Shown here piece after piece: positions 1-5,797 of a stretch of DNA of 7,368 bases. The position numbers and the translations under genes were made by a program. Every line of letters starts with the position of its first letter. The first letter of the stretch is position 1. The notes beneath the pieces were generated by a model. The model had not been told where the DNA came from. It did no database searches and saw only the letters and a program-made list of their open reading frames with translations. The stretch spans positions 1-7,368 of the forward strand of contig JADFOU010000099.1 in NCBI GenBank assembly GCA_022562655.1. The letters are read 5' to 3'. The DNA comes from a candidate division TA06 bacterium. Its GTDB lineage: Bacteria; Hydrothermota; DG-26; E44-bin18; JADFOU01.

Positions 1-174
1 GTTGGGAAACCTTATGTGGAGGGAGCCAGAGTAGAGGCAGAGGTTCTCTCCCACGGCAGGTCTCCCAAGATTTTGGTCTATAAATACAAAGCCAAAAAGA
101 ACTACCGGAGGAAACGGGGACATCGCCAGCTTTATACGGAAATAGTCATTAAGGCAATAATAAATAGAAGTTAA
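1..174 (+). CDS. rplU: 50S ribosomal protein L21, 3' part (5' end outside window)
   Basis: The window opens in frame inside this gene; 57 codons are visible before a TAA stop. The translation begins VGKPYVEGARVEAEVL and continues through a basic stretch (YKAKKNYRRKRGHRQ, about residues 29-43 of the visible part) to YTEIVIKAI. This is the C-terminal half of bacterial L21, where the KKNYRRKRGHRQ..T motif is the strongest family signature. L21 binds 23S rRNA in the large subunit. The gene lies 57 bp upstream of rpmA in the same orientation, and rplU-rpmA is one of the most conserved bacterial gene pairs, which supports both calls. The visible part ends at a normal L21 C-terminus without an extension. 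The promoter and start lie outside the window. Confidence 0.94.
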   Translation, partial: VGKPYVEGARVEAEVLSHGRSPKILVYKYKAKKNYRRKRGHRQLYTEIVIKAIINRS

Positions 175-191
175 ATGGTGAGTAGTTAAAT

Positions 192-215
192 TTAACCATT
201 TAACCAGTTACCCAT
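192..215 (+). repeat. Three 8-bp degenerate tandem repeats in the rplU-rpmA spacer
   Basis: Three consecutive octamers, TTAACCAT, TTAACCAG and TTACCCAT, fill 192-215. In addition TTAAATGGT at 171-179, overlapping the rplU stop codon, is a perfect 9-bp inverted match to ACCATTTAA at 195-203, so the spacer RNA can form an AT-rich hairpin with a 15-nt loop. There is no U-tract, so this is not a standard terminator, and the pair is probably still cotranscribed. Confidence 0.7.
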
Positions 216-231
216 TACGCAGGAGGTCGCC

Positions 232-498
232 ATGGCACATAAAAAAGGGATGGGGTCGACCAGAAATGGGAGGGATAGCCACTCGAAACGGCTGGGTGTG
301 AAACGGTATGGAGGGGAGAGGGTTTCAGCAGGAAGTATTCTGGTGCGGCAAAGAGGAACGAAAGTCCATCCGGGTTTGAATGTCGGAAAAGGCGGAGATG
401 ACACCCTCTTTGCTAAAATTGACGGAGTTGTGGAGTTTCGGAGGATGGGAAGAGATCGGAAGATGGTACTGGTTCTACCGGATGCAGAGAATAATTAA
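232..498 (+). CDS. rpmA: 50S ribosomal protein L27
   Basis: This is an 88-aa protein of normal L27 length. The N-terminus MAHKKGMGSTRNGRDSHSKR is the diagnostic L27 signature, followed by LGVKRYGGERVSAGSILVRQRGT (about residues 21-43) and the GKGGDDTLFA motif (about 52-61). L27 is a large-subunit protein whose flexible N-terminal tail reaches the peptidyl-transferase centre. The protein starts directly with AHKKG, so it lacks the cleavable N-terminal extension known from Firmicutes. The start is supported by a strong Shine-Dalgarno AGGAGG at 221-226, 5 nt before the ATG. It is probably cotranscribed with rplU. The gene that often follows, obgE, is absent, and the next gene is an unrelated kinase-like protein. 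I see no intrinsic terminator after the stop codon. Confidence 0.98.
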   Translation: MAHKKGMGSTRNGRDSHSKRLGVKRYGGERVSAGSILVRQRGTKVHPGLNVGKGGDDTLFAKIDGVVEFRRMGRDRKMVLVLPDAENN

Positions 499-539
499 AA
501 TTCAGAAAGAAAAGTTTTCAAATTCCCACCTATAGGTCA

Positions 540-553
540 AGATCGACCGATCT
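540..553. promoter_or_regulatory. Short perfect palindrome upstream of the HprK-like gene, possible operator
   Basis: AGATCG and CGATCT are perfect inverted hexamers separated by 2 nt. The site lies 16 bp before a possible -35 element and 64 bp before the start codon of the next gene, a suitable place for an operator. No protein partner can be assigned from sequence alone. Confidence 0.35.
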
Positions 554-569
554 ACTCGCCTCTCCTACT

Positions 570-597
570 TTGAAGATTGGAGACCAACTAATAATCT
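570..597 (+). promoter_or_regulatory. Possible weak sigma-70-type promoter for the HprK-like gene
   Basis: A TTGAAG at 570-575 and a TAATCT at 592-597 are separated by 16 bp. The expected transcription start is near 604, giving a leader of about 14 nt before the ATG at 618. The match is moderate, and readthrough from rplU-rpmA is equally possible because no terminator is visible after rpmA. Confidence 0.35.
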
Positions 598-617
598 AAA
601 TTTTCGTTTTTCGAACA

Positions 618-2312
618 ATGTCAAGAGAAACATTGTATACTTTTCCTCCTCCCCCCAGCCCAGAGATGGAGGAGTGGCCGGGATCCCCTTTGGGGATGAC
701 CAACATCATCACCCGGATCAAGGGAAGGACCAAGTTTCACGACAAGACGATTGACAAGATCCCTGGAAGACGGGACGAATTGGTAAAAGCGGCTCAAGAC
801 CATTTGAAGAGAAGTGGAGAGAAGTCCTATGAGCATGATGTGGTCATCCACGGGATTCGGGTGAGAGCCGTGACCAATAGAGAACATCTATACGATTTCT
901 GGGTCGACAACTGGTTCAGTTCAGAAGAATGGAGAGAGATCACGGGAAGAGAGGTGATGAAGGAACCGAAGGTACATGTCTATGCCCTGGGAGGTGTTCC
1001 AAATCAGCAAGAGGCAGCTTATTACAGCCGGCAGTCCAATACCATTGTCTTCTTTAATACTTCTTATTATGGACAATTGAAATCTTGGGTCCTGGGAGCC
1101 GTCGGGAGGGTCCTGGCGGAGGAGTATGGGATTCACTCGACCCATAATGGGTGTGTGGAGAAAGATGGAAAAGGGATTCTCTATATCGCCCCCACGGGAA
1201 CCGGAAAGTCCACGTCGGTCTACGGGATGATGGACCTCCCCAATTCCCGATTCCACTCGGATGACTGGGTCTATACTCGCTACACCTTTGAGACCCGGGA
1301 TGGGATGCGGATCTTTCCTATTGGAATCACCTTGAAGGGTGAGGAAGTGGCACGAGGCTATCGGGTCTATCGCTGGCTGGAAGAAAACCCCGGAGAGGAA
1401 AGTGCAGAGATCAAAGCCATGACCCTCGATGACCGGGTTCTCACCCTCCCCATGAAGGAATTCGATTTTTCAAAACCTGTGGAGGCTTATGCATACATTT
1501 CTGAAAAGATCTTCTATCTGAGAGCAAATTTAGTAGAGAACTTTCCCCTCTCTGCGATGGAGATGATCAAGTCCAAAATCGAGAATGGACCTGATGTCAA
1601 CCCCCTCTTCCTTCAGCAGAACCGAGAGACGATTGGCAGAATTGCGGACGATCTTCTGAACTCTCACCATCCAGGTTCGTCGGAATATTTTCAAAAGATG
1701 GATCGGAAGGGAGTGGAAGAATGGGCGGCTCGGATGTTTGCCTTCGACAATGCCCGGGCGATGCTGGACATCTCCAAAGTCTTCGGAAGAGATCGAGTCT
1801 TCACCAATCCCATGGAGCCTGTAAAGGTGACCCATGTGATGCTCCTGAAGCGGGACTTTGATGATCCTGTGATCTTAGAATCTCTTTCTTTAGAGAAATT
1901 TATGACACGGCTACTCATCGGATTAACCCCGGATAAGAAGCGAGAGGTGGCCTATAATGCCTATCGGGCAGTGGATGATGGGGAGGAGAAGGAGTGTATT
2001 GAGAAATTGGAAAGGGAGTTGGATGAAAGAAAGGGAAAGGGGGAGGAGATCAACTTTCTCTATGAGGTCTACAGGGAGAAGAAGGATATTCCCGAGAGCC
2101 TCTACGAGGAGTTCGAACTCTTTCGAATGCTCTACGCTTCTGCCAGGTGTTACGACCTCAATACAATCCTCCAGTCTGACCCAGAGGTGAAGGCAAAGAG
2201 AGAGGCGGTTGAACGGACAATGAAGGTTATCGCAAAAACCATTGATGGTCCGCCTCAGGTGGACCAAGACATCAAACTCACGATAAAAGATTACGGGAAG
2301 TATATCTCTTGA
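618..2312 (+). CDS. HPr kinase/PEPCK-fold P-loop protein of unknown substrate
   Basis: This 564-aa protein has no family name that I recognise. Its core resembles the HPr kinase/PEP carboxykinase fold: a His-rich strand (GIHSTHNGCV, 171-180) leads into a strand and a Walker A loop (APTGTGKST, 191-199), then HSDDW (213-217), which fits the acidic kinase-2 position. In HprK a conserved His also sits just before the P-loop strand, so H174 or H176 may correspond. NPMEPVKVTHVMLLKRD (397-413) looks like a second conserved strand after the nucleotide core. Residues 450-490 are very rich in Glu, Lys and Arg. The length is near ATP-PEPCK and well above HprK (about 310-350), but other PEPCK active-site motifs are not seen. 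The Pro-rich N-terminus (PPPPSP, 10-15) is odd, no SD precedes the ATG, and M17 or M27 could be the true start. No signal peptide or membrane segment is visible, so it is probably cytoplasmic. It ends in a strong terminator, so it is likely monocistronic or the last gene after rpmA. Confidence 0.6.
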   Translation: MSRETLYTFPPPPSPEMEEWPGSPLGMTNIITRIKGRTKFHDKTIDKIPGRRDELVKAAQDHLKRSGEKSYEHDVVIHGIRVRAVTNREHLYDFWVDNWFSSEEWREITGREVMKEPKVHVYALGGVPNQQEAAYYSRQSNTIVFFNTSYYGQLKSWVLGAVGRVLAEEYGIHSTHNGCVEKDGKGILYIAPTGTGKSTSVYGMMDLPNSRFHSDDWVYTRYTFETRDGMRIFPIGITLKGEEVARGYRVYRWLEENPGEESAEIKAMTLDDRVLTLPMKEFDFSKPVEAYAYISEKIFYLRANLVENFPLSAMEMIKSKIENGPDVNPLFLQQNRETIGRIADDLLNSHHPGSSEYFQKMDRKGVEEWAARMFAFDNARAMLDISKVFGRDRVFTNPMEPVKVTHVMLLKRDFDDPVILESLSLEKFMTRLLIGLTPDKKREVAYNAYRAVDDGEEKECIEKLERELDERKGKGEEINFLYEVYREKKDIPESLYEEFELFRMLYASARCYDLNTILQSDPEVKAKREAVERTMKVIAKTIDGPPQVDQDIKLTIKDYGKYIS

Positions 2313-2337
2313 ATGGGAAGTTTCGAATTGGATAACT

Positions 2338-2365
2338 GCCCCCGCCGTTCAACGGGGGCTTTTTT
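2338..2365 (+). terminator. Rho-independent terminator after the HprK-like gene
   Basis: GCCCCCG at 2338-2344 pairs perfectly with CGGGGGC at 2353-2359 (7 bp, almost all G-C) around an 8-nt loop, followed at once by six T residues at 2360-2365. It begins 26 bp after the stop codon. This is the only textbook intrinsic terminator in the window. Confidence 0.9.
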
Positions 2366-2489
2366 ATCAGCGGATTGAAAATCAGTAGCAGTTGGTCGCC
2401 GACGTGCCAAAGCCACTTTGGTCTCCTATGCTCCAAAGCTTCGGCGACGGGGCGCGACGGCACGCGACGGAGCGCAATAGATCAGCGGA
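2366..2489. repeat. Structured GC-rich intergenic element bracketed by 9-bp direct repeats
   Basis: ATCAGCGGA occurs at 2366-2374 and again at 2481-2489. Between the copies, GTCGCCGA (2395-2402) is a perfect inverted match to TCGGCGAC (2441-2448). Inside that stem CTTTGG (2416-2421) can pair with CCAAAG at 2407-2412 (3-nt loop) or with CCAAAG at 2433-2438. GCGACGG then repeats three times at an exact 10-bp step (2444, 2454, 2464). The element contrasts with the AT-rich DNA on its right. It encodes no evident protein or tRNA. It may be a small dispersed repeat or MITE-like unit, or a structured leader for the downstream gene. Confidence 0.5.
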
Positions 2490-2540
2490 ATCATCCGTAT
2501 TAAAAGATTTATAGAGAAATGCATTAATGATTTAATTGAG

Positions 2541-4544
2541 ATGGAAATCAAACCTACCAGAGTAAGAAAGAATTCTTATATATTGGGAGGGTTGGTTTTT
2601 TTTATTTCCTTTGTTGTATACCTTAAGACCCTCTCCCCAACGGTGGGGTTTGTGGATAGTGGGGAGCTGACCACGGTCGCCTACACCTTAGGCATCGCCC
2701 ACCCTACGGGGTATCCCCTCTACACCCTCCTGGGGAGGCTTTTCACCCTCCTACCTTTTGGGAGTATTGCCTGGAGGGTAAATATCGCTTCAGCATTTTT
2801 CGCCTCTTTGTCTGCTCTTTTTCTCTATCTCCTCTCCAAAAACCTTTTCACAAGAATGCTGTCGGGAGGGGAGGCAACTGCCACTGCAACTGCCACTGCA
2901 ACTGCAACTGTCCTTTCATCCTTTATCACTGCTCTCCTTTTCGCATTCTCCACCACTCTCTGGTCTCATGCCGTGATGGCTGAGGTCTATAGCCTTACAA
3001 CATTTCTTATCACATTAGTCCTTTATCTTGTTCTCCGTAGCACGATTCACGAATCACGTATCACGGAGGTACACCTCTTTTTCTTTTTCTTCGGTCTCGC
3101 CCTCGGAAACCACATGACAATCCTTACCGTCGCCCTTCCCTCTGCCGTCTATCTCTTTTTCAAAAGAAGATCAACTATAAATTCTACATTATTTATCCTA
3201 TATTCTATATTCTTCATTCTATTGGGTCTCTCCCTCTATTTTTATCTCCCCATTCGGTCCGCTCAAGATCCTGTCATGAACTGGGGGGAGCCTACAACGT
3301 GGACCCGCATCTTTTGGCACATCTCGGGAAAGCAGTACAGTGTCTGGTTTCTCAAAAGCCCATTCTCCCTTCTCCTTGTGCATTTTCAGCGATTTCTCCA
3401 GCTCTGGATTGACCAGTTTACGCCGTATCTTCTCCCTCTTGGAATTCTGGGATTTTTTTACATTTTTAAAAAATCGAAAAGGGTTGGATTTCTCCTTCTC
3501 TCCATATTTCTCCTCAATCTCTTTTATGGCCTCAACTACGACATCCCCGACATTGATGCATTCTTTCTCCCCTCCTTCCTCATTACTGCCCTCTGGGTGG
3601 GGAGTGGCATCTTTCTTTTGATGGAGATTGTTCCGAAAGGAATCTCGATTCTTTTTCTCTTCCTTCCTCTGATCCCTTTGATCTCCTATTATGGAAAGTC
3701 TGACAAGAGTCGAAATTGGATTGCCTATGATTATGGTATGAACGCCCTTCGATCCATAGAAGAGAATGGAATCTGCCTCACCAACAACTGGGACATCTAC
3801 TCTCCTGTTCTCTATATTCAGAATGTTGAGGGGAGGAGGAAGGATGTCGTGATGATTGACAAAGAGCTTCTGAGAAGATCCTGGTATCTCAACACCCTGA
3901 AGAGGGAATATCCCTGGCTGATGAGGAGATCGAGAGAGGAGGTTTTAGACTATGAGGAGTATTTAGATCAGTTTGAACGGGGGACCCTCAAAAGTCCCGC
4001 GGAGATTCAGAGGCGATTCATCCGGATGATCAATAGTTTTATAGAGAAGAATCTGGAAGAGAGGCCTGTCTATACGACATTTATCAATGGGCTGGATCAA
4101 GATGCTCCTTTTATCGGCTTGGAGATGTTCAAGGTTCCGAGGGGATTGGCCTATCAGTTTCAATCCGCATCGGGAGAGGACTCTCTTCGAATTTGGGATG
4201 ATCTGCCTCAAGCGGACTTCTCTCTTCGAGGAGCCTTTGACGATAAGGTTTATAAGGATGAGAGGACACGAATCCGTCTCAGGGATTACTCTCGAATGGG
4301 TTTTGAAAGGGGGGCATTCCTTTTCCAAAGAGGTCGTTTCAATGAGGCATTGAGAAACTTTCAATGGACATTGAGGTGGGACCAGGAGAATCTATTGACA
4401 AGGCTCCAATTAGGTCACACCTATTTGCAATTGGAAGAGGTTGAGAAGGCGAGAGAAGAATTCCAAAGGGTTCTGGCGGTGGATCCAGGAAATGCGGAAG
4501 CCAGACGGGGAATGGAGAGGGTGGATAGAAAGGCTGGAGAGTAG
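2541..4544 (+). CDS. DUF2723 (TMEM260-like, GT-C-type) membrane protein with C-terminal TPRs
   Basis: This is a 667-aa protein. Residues 15-384 contain about ten to twelve hydrophobic segments, starting with ILGGLVFFISFVVYL (14-28). The first loop carries LSPTVGFVDSGELTT (31-45) and then AHPTGYPLY (53-61), which are hallmarks of DUF2723. D39 and E42 occupy the loop where GT-C enzymes place catalytic acidic residues. The soluble part begins near 385 and has LTNNWDIYSPVLYIQ (413-427) and GRRKDVVMID (431-440), also typical of the family. Two TPR units lie at about 589-656. The family includes human TMEM260, reported to be an O-mannosyltransferase; a sugar-transfer role for this bacterial protein is inference. 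It probably sits in the inner membrane. The start has no good SD (only TTGAG adjacent to the ATG). Residues 112-123 are (Ala-Thr)6 from hexamer DNA repeats, and 167-177 and 214-228 come from heptamer repeats. It converges on rpsT. Confidence 0.85.
   Translation: MEIKPTRVRKNSYILGGLVFFISFVVYLKTLSPTVGFVDSGELTTVAYTLGIAHPTGYPLYTLLGRLFTLLPFGSIAWRVNIASAFFASLSALFLYLLSKNLFTRMLSGGEATATATATATATVLSSFITALLFAFSTTLWSHAVMAEVYSLTTFLITLVLYLVLRSTIHESRITEVHLFFFFFGLALGNHMTILTVALPSAVYLFFKRRSTINSTLFILYSIFFILLGLSLYFYLPIRSAQDPVMNWGEPTTWTRIFWHISGKQYSVWFLKSPFSLLLVHFQRFLQLWIDQFTPYLLPLGILGFFYIFKKSKRVGFLLLSIFLLNLFYGLNYDIPDIDAFFLPSFLITALWVGSGIFLLMEIVPKGISILFLFLPLIPLISYYGKSDKSRNWIAYDYGMNALRSIEENGICLTNNWDIYSPVLYIQNVEGRRKDVVMIDKELLRRSWYLNTLKREYPWLMRRSREEVLDYEEYLDQFERGTLKSPAEIQRRFIRMINSFIEKNLEERPVYTTFINGLDQDAPFIGLEMFKVPRGLAYQFQSASGEDSLRIWDDLPQADFSLRGAFDDKVYKDERTRIRLRDYSRMGFERGAFLFQRGRFNEALRNFQWTLRWDQENLLTRLQLGHTYLQLEEVEKAREEFQRVLAVDPGNAEARRGMERVDRKAGE
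2874..2909 (+). repeat. Six in-frame GCNACT hexamers coding for Ala-Thr repeats
   Basis: Units read GCAACT or GCCACT, six in a row, encoding (Ala-Thr)6 at residues 112-123 of the DUF2723 protein, in the loop before a membrane helix. Because the unit is 6 bp, copy-number changes would alter loop length without a frameshift. Confidence 0.9.
3042..3065 (+). repeat. Heptamer repeat ACGNNTC (three units plus ACG) inside coding sequence
   Basis: ACGATTC, ACGAATC and ACGTATC follow one another and are continued by ACG. They encode the polar loop around residues 167-175 of the DUF2723 protein. A 7-bp unit is not in phase with codons, so each unit is read in a different frame. Confidence 0.75.
3181..3222 (+). 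repeat. Six degenerate ATTCTAT heptamers encoding a membrane helix
   Basis: The units are ATTCTAC, ATTATTT, ATCCTAT, ATTCTAT, ATTCTTC and ATTCTAT. Together they span 42 bp, two full frame cycles of 7 x 3, and encode most of a hydrophobic segment (residues 214-228, rich in Leu, Ile and Phe). Confidence 0.7.
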
Positions 4545-4550
4545 TATTTA

Positions 4551-4628
4551 GAAATTAGAAGATGGAAATTGAGACTTGATGATAGATATTGGAAGGGCTT
4601 TTACGATTTTAAAATCTCCAATTTCCAT
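4551..4628. repeat. Degenerate heptads and inverted repeat between convergent genes
   Basis: After the DUF2723 stop codon the DNA reads as loose 7-bp units (GAAATTA, GAAGATG, GAAATTG and so on). ATGGAAATTG (4562-4571) is a perfect 10-bp inverted match to CAATTTCCAT (4619-4628), extended by AGA/TCT beyond one bulged base. A 12-bp palindrome, GATTTTAAAATC, lies at 4605-4616. The right arm runs one base into the rpsT stop codon. Its position suggests a weak two-way transcription stop, but it has no GC-rich stem, so a terminator function is uncertain. Confidence 0.5.
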
Positions 4629-4915
4629 TACGAATTTTCAACAGGCTCTTCAGTATTTGTCTTTTTCAGGCCCCCCACGGCTTTCGCCAACTGGGCTTTA
4701 TGGCGAGCGGATTTATTAGGATGAAAGATTCGCCTATGGGCAGCGTTATCCAGAGCAGAATAAACTTCTTTGAGAAGTCCTTCAGCAAGATCGGGATTTT
4801 TCTCCGTAAACGTCTTCTTCATCAAGGTTCGGAGGGCTGATTTCCTTGCCTTATTTCGCTTCCTCTGCGTCTGGTTTTGGCGCAATCTTTTTTTGGCAGA
4901 TCGAATATTCGGCAT
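4628..4915 (-). CDS. rpsT: 30S ribosomal protein S20
   Basis: This is a 95-aa protein. The start MPNIRSAKKRLRQNQTQRKR is typical of S20, followed by NKARKSALRTLMKK (21-34). HPNKSARHKAQLAKAV (65-80) is the C-terminal helix signature of the family. Usual S20 length is about 85-90 residues, so the acidic tail after GGLKKTNTEE is slightly long. S20 binds 16S rRNA early in small-subunit assembly. The ATG has no separate SD; a strong promoter lies so close that the transcript should have only about 3 nt of leader. The gene converges on the DUF2723 gene with an 83-bp gap, and lies downstream of the AraC gene on the same strand but with its own promoter. Known S20 autoregulation in E. coli uses the leader, which could not operate in the same way here. 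Confidence 0.97.
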   Translation of the reverse strand: MPNIRSAKKRLRQNQTQRKRNKARKSALRTLMKKTFTEKNPDLAEGLLKEVYSALDNAAHRRIFHPNKSARHKAQLAKAVGGLKKTNTEEPVENS

Positions 4916-4924
4916 CTCTATAAA

Positions 4925-4953
4925 ATAGTATCTGAATCCGCTCCTATTGTCAA
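4925..4953 (-). promoter_or_regulatory. Strong sigma-70-type promoter of rpsT, predicting a near-leaderless transcript
   Basis: On the minus strand a consensus TTGACA (plus coordinates 4948-4953) and a TACTAT (4925-4930) are separated by exactly 17 bp. The expected transcription start is near 4918, and the rpsT ATG begins at 4915. The lack of an SD in that space agrees with near-leaderless initiation. Confidence 0.8.
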
Positions 4954-5069
4954 GAGAGAAAATCTCGAGTCAGGAACTCTTCCGTTGGGATACAATTGGG
5001 GTAGGATGGGCCGAAACGGGATCGGACAGGAAATTTTCCCGGAGTATTTTAGCGAAGGGATTAATTCTG

Positions 5070-5459
5070 TTAGGGATAAGACTCAACGAAGATTCTGGAA
5101 TGAGTTGGTTTGGAAGGGGCTAAGGATTTTCTTCTAAACTCCTTAGGGGACTCCCCTACGTACCTCTTAAAGAGTCCTCTGAAATGGCGGGGATTCGGGA
5201 ATCCTACTCGTCGTGCGATCTTCTCAACAGTTAAATCGGAAGTGGAAAGGAGTTCTTTCGAGGCGTTGATCCTCATAAGATTCAAATATGCGGTGGGTGT
5301 AACACCCAACTCCTTTTTAAAGAGCCGACAGAAAGAAGACCGGTGCATACCCACATAGCGGGAAACATCTTTTGAAGAGATGGGGCGCTTTGAATTTTTA
5401 ACAAGGAAATCAATGGCCTCGTTCACTTTATCAGGGAATTGATTCCATGAACCCTTCAT
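5070..5459 (-). CDS. Small stand-alone AraC/XylS-type DNA-binding regulator
   Basis: This 129-aa protein is almost wholly an AraC-family DNA-binding domain. The first helix-turn-helix is ISSKDVSRYVGMHRSSFCRLF (about residues 27-47). The linker helix is TPTAYLNLMRINASKELL (about 54-71), and the second helix-turn-helix with the family signature is TVEKIARRVGF followed by RHFRGLFKRYVGESPKEFR (about 77-109). There is no ligand-binding or receiver domain, so its size is like MarA or SoxS. I chose the ATG at 5459 because GGAGAG lies 6 nt upstream; a TTG at 5507 would add 16 unconserved residues. It is divergent from the LytR_C gene across a 374-bp gap, and regulators of this type often act on such gaps, but the target and signal are unknown. 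It could be a cut-down remnant of a longer regulator, although the domain itself looks intact. Confidence 0.82.
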   Translation of the reverse strand: MKGSWNQFPDKVNEAIDFLVKNSKRPISSKDVSRYVGMHRSSFCRLFKKELGVTPTAYLNLMRINASKELLSTSDLTVEKIARRVGFPNPRHFRGLFKRYVGESPKEFRRKSLAPSKPTHSRIFVESYP

Positions 5460-5465
5460 TCTGTT

Positions 5466-5471
5466 CTCTCC
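5466..5471 (-). promoter_or_regulatory. Shine-Dalgarno that decides the AraC-type gene start
   Basis: GGAGAG on the minus strand lies 6 nt before the ATG at 5457-5459. The upstream TTG candidate has only a weaker AAGAG-like match. Apart from rpmA, this is the only clear SD in the window. Confidence 0.7.
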
Positions 5472-5761
5472 ATTCAAAAAACTTTCCGAAGAGCGGGGAT
5501 CGGGCAATGTGGCTCTTTTCGTCTGCGTGGAGGTGGAATAGATTTTTTCCGTCTGACCTACTGTAAAGATAATGCAATTTTCGTGCCGCTTCTTCCATTG
5601 GAACAGGATTCTCTAAGTTTCTTCCGGGTGGATAGGGTTAAGTATTGGTAATTCGAACCTTATAATCGAGAGCCCTTTCTCTTCCCTGGGATAAACTACA
5701 CTTCTTAGATTTCTGACTGTCACTTTTTAGTTCCACTATAATGACATATTTTTAGGCGAGA

Positions 5762-5783
5762 AAGTTTCAAATTCTGAAAACTT
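5762..5783. promoter_or_regulatory. Imperfect palindrome just upstream of the LytR_C promoter
   Basis: AAGTTTCA (5762-5769) matches TGAAAACTT (5775-5783) as an 8-bp inverted repeat with one bulged A around a 5-nt centre. It ends 14 bp before the -35 element, where an activator or repressor could bind. The neighbouring AraC-type protein is a candidate binder by position only. Confidence 0.4.
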
Positions 5784-5797
5784 CTTTATATTCATCC

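Noticed and set aside
192..404. Minus-strand ORF of 70 codons over rpmA
   Set aside because: It is a shadow of the certain L27 gene with no own signals.
1957..2190. Plus-strand ORF in another frame inside the HprK-like gene
   Set aside because: It is Arg/Ser-rich out-of-frame translation of a Glu/Lys-rich region, with no SD or similarity.
618..2312. ATP-dependent PEP carboxykinase (pckA)
   Set aside because: Length and P-loop are suggestive, but the P-loop is not GLSGTGKTT and the other PEPCK active-site motifs are not seen.
2366..2540. tRNA or other standard RNA gene in the GC-rich gap
   Set aside because: I could not find a T-arm sequence or cloverleaf arm spacing; only simple hairpins are visible.
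2874..2909. CRISPR-like or phase-variation repeat
   Set aside because: Units are contiguous 6-mers without spacers, and a 6-bp unit cannot switch reading frame.
4954..5069. Terminator for the AraC-type gene before rpsT
   Set aside because: No GC-rich stem with a U-tract was found on the minus strand; readthrough into rpsT is possible.
4877..5137. Plus-strand ORF of 86 codons across the rpsT start
   Set aside because: It is antisense to the rpsT start, its promoter and the AraC-type gene end, and its protein has no recognisable pattern.
5460..5507. TTG start at 5507 giving a 145-aa AraC-type protein
   Set aside because: The extra 16 residues are polar and unconserved, and the ATG at 5459 has GGAGAG 6 nt upstream. 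It remains possible.
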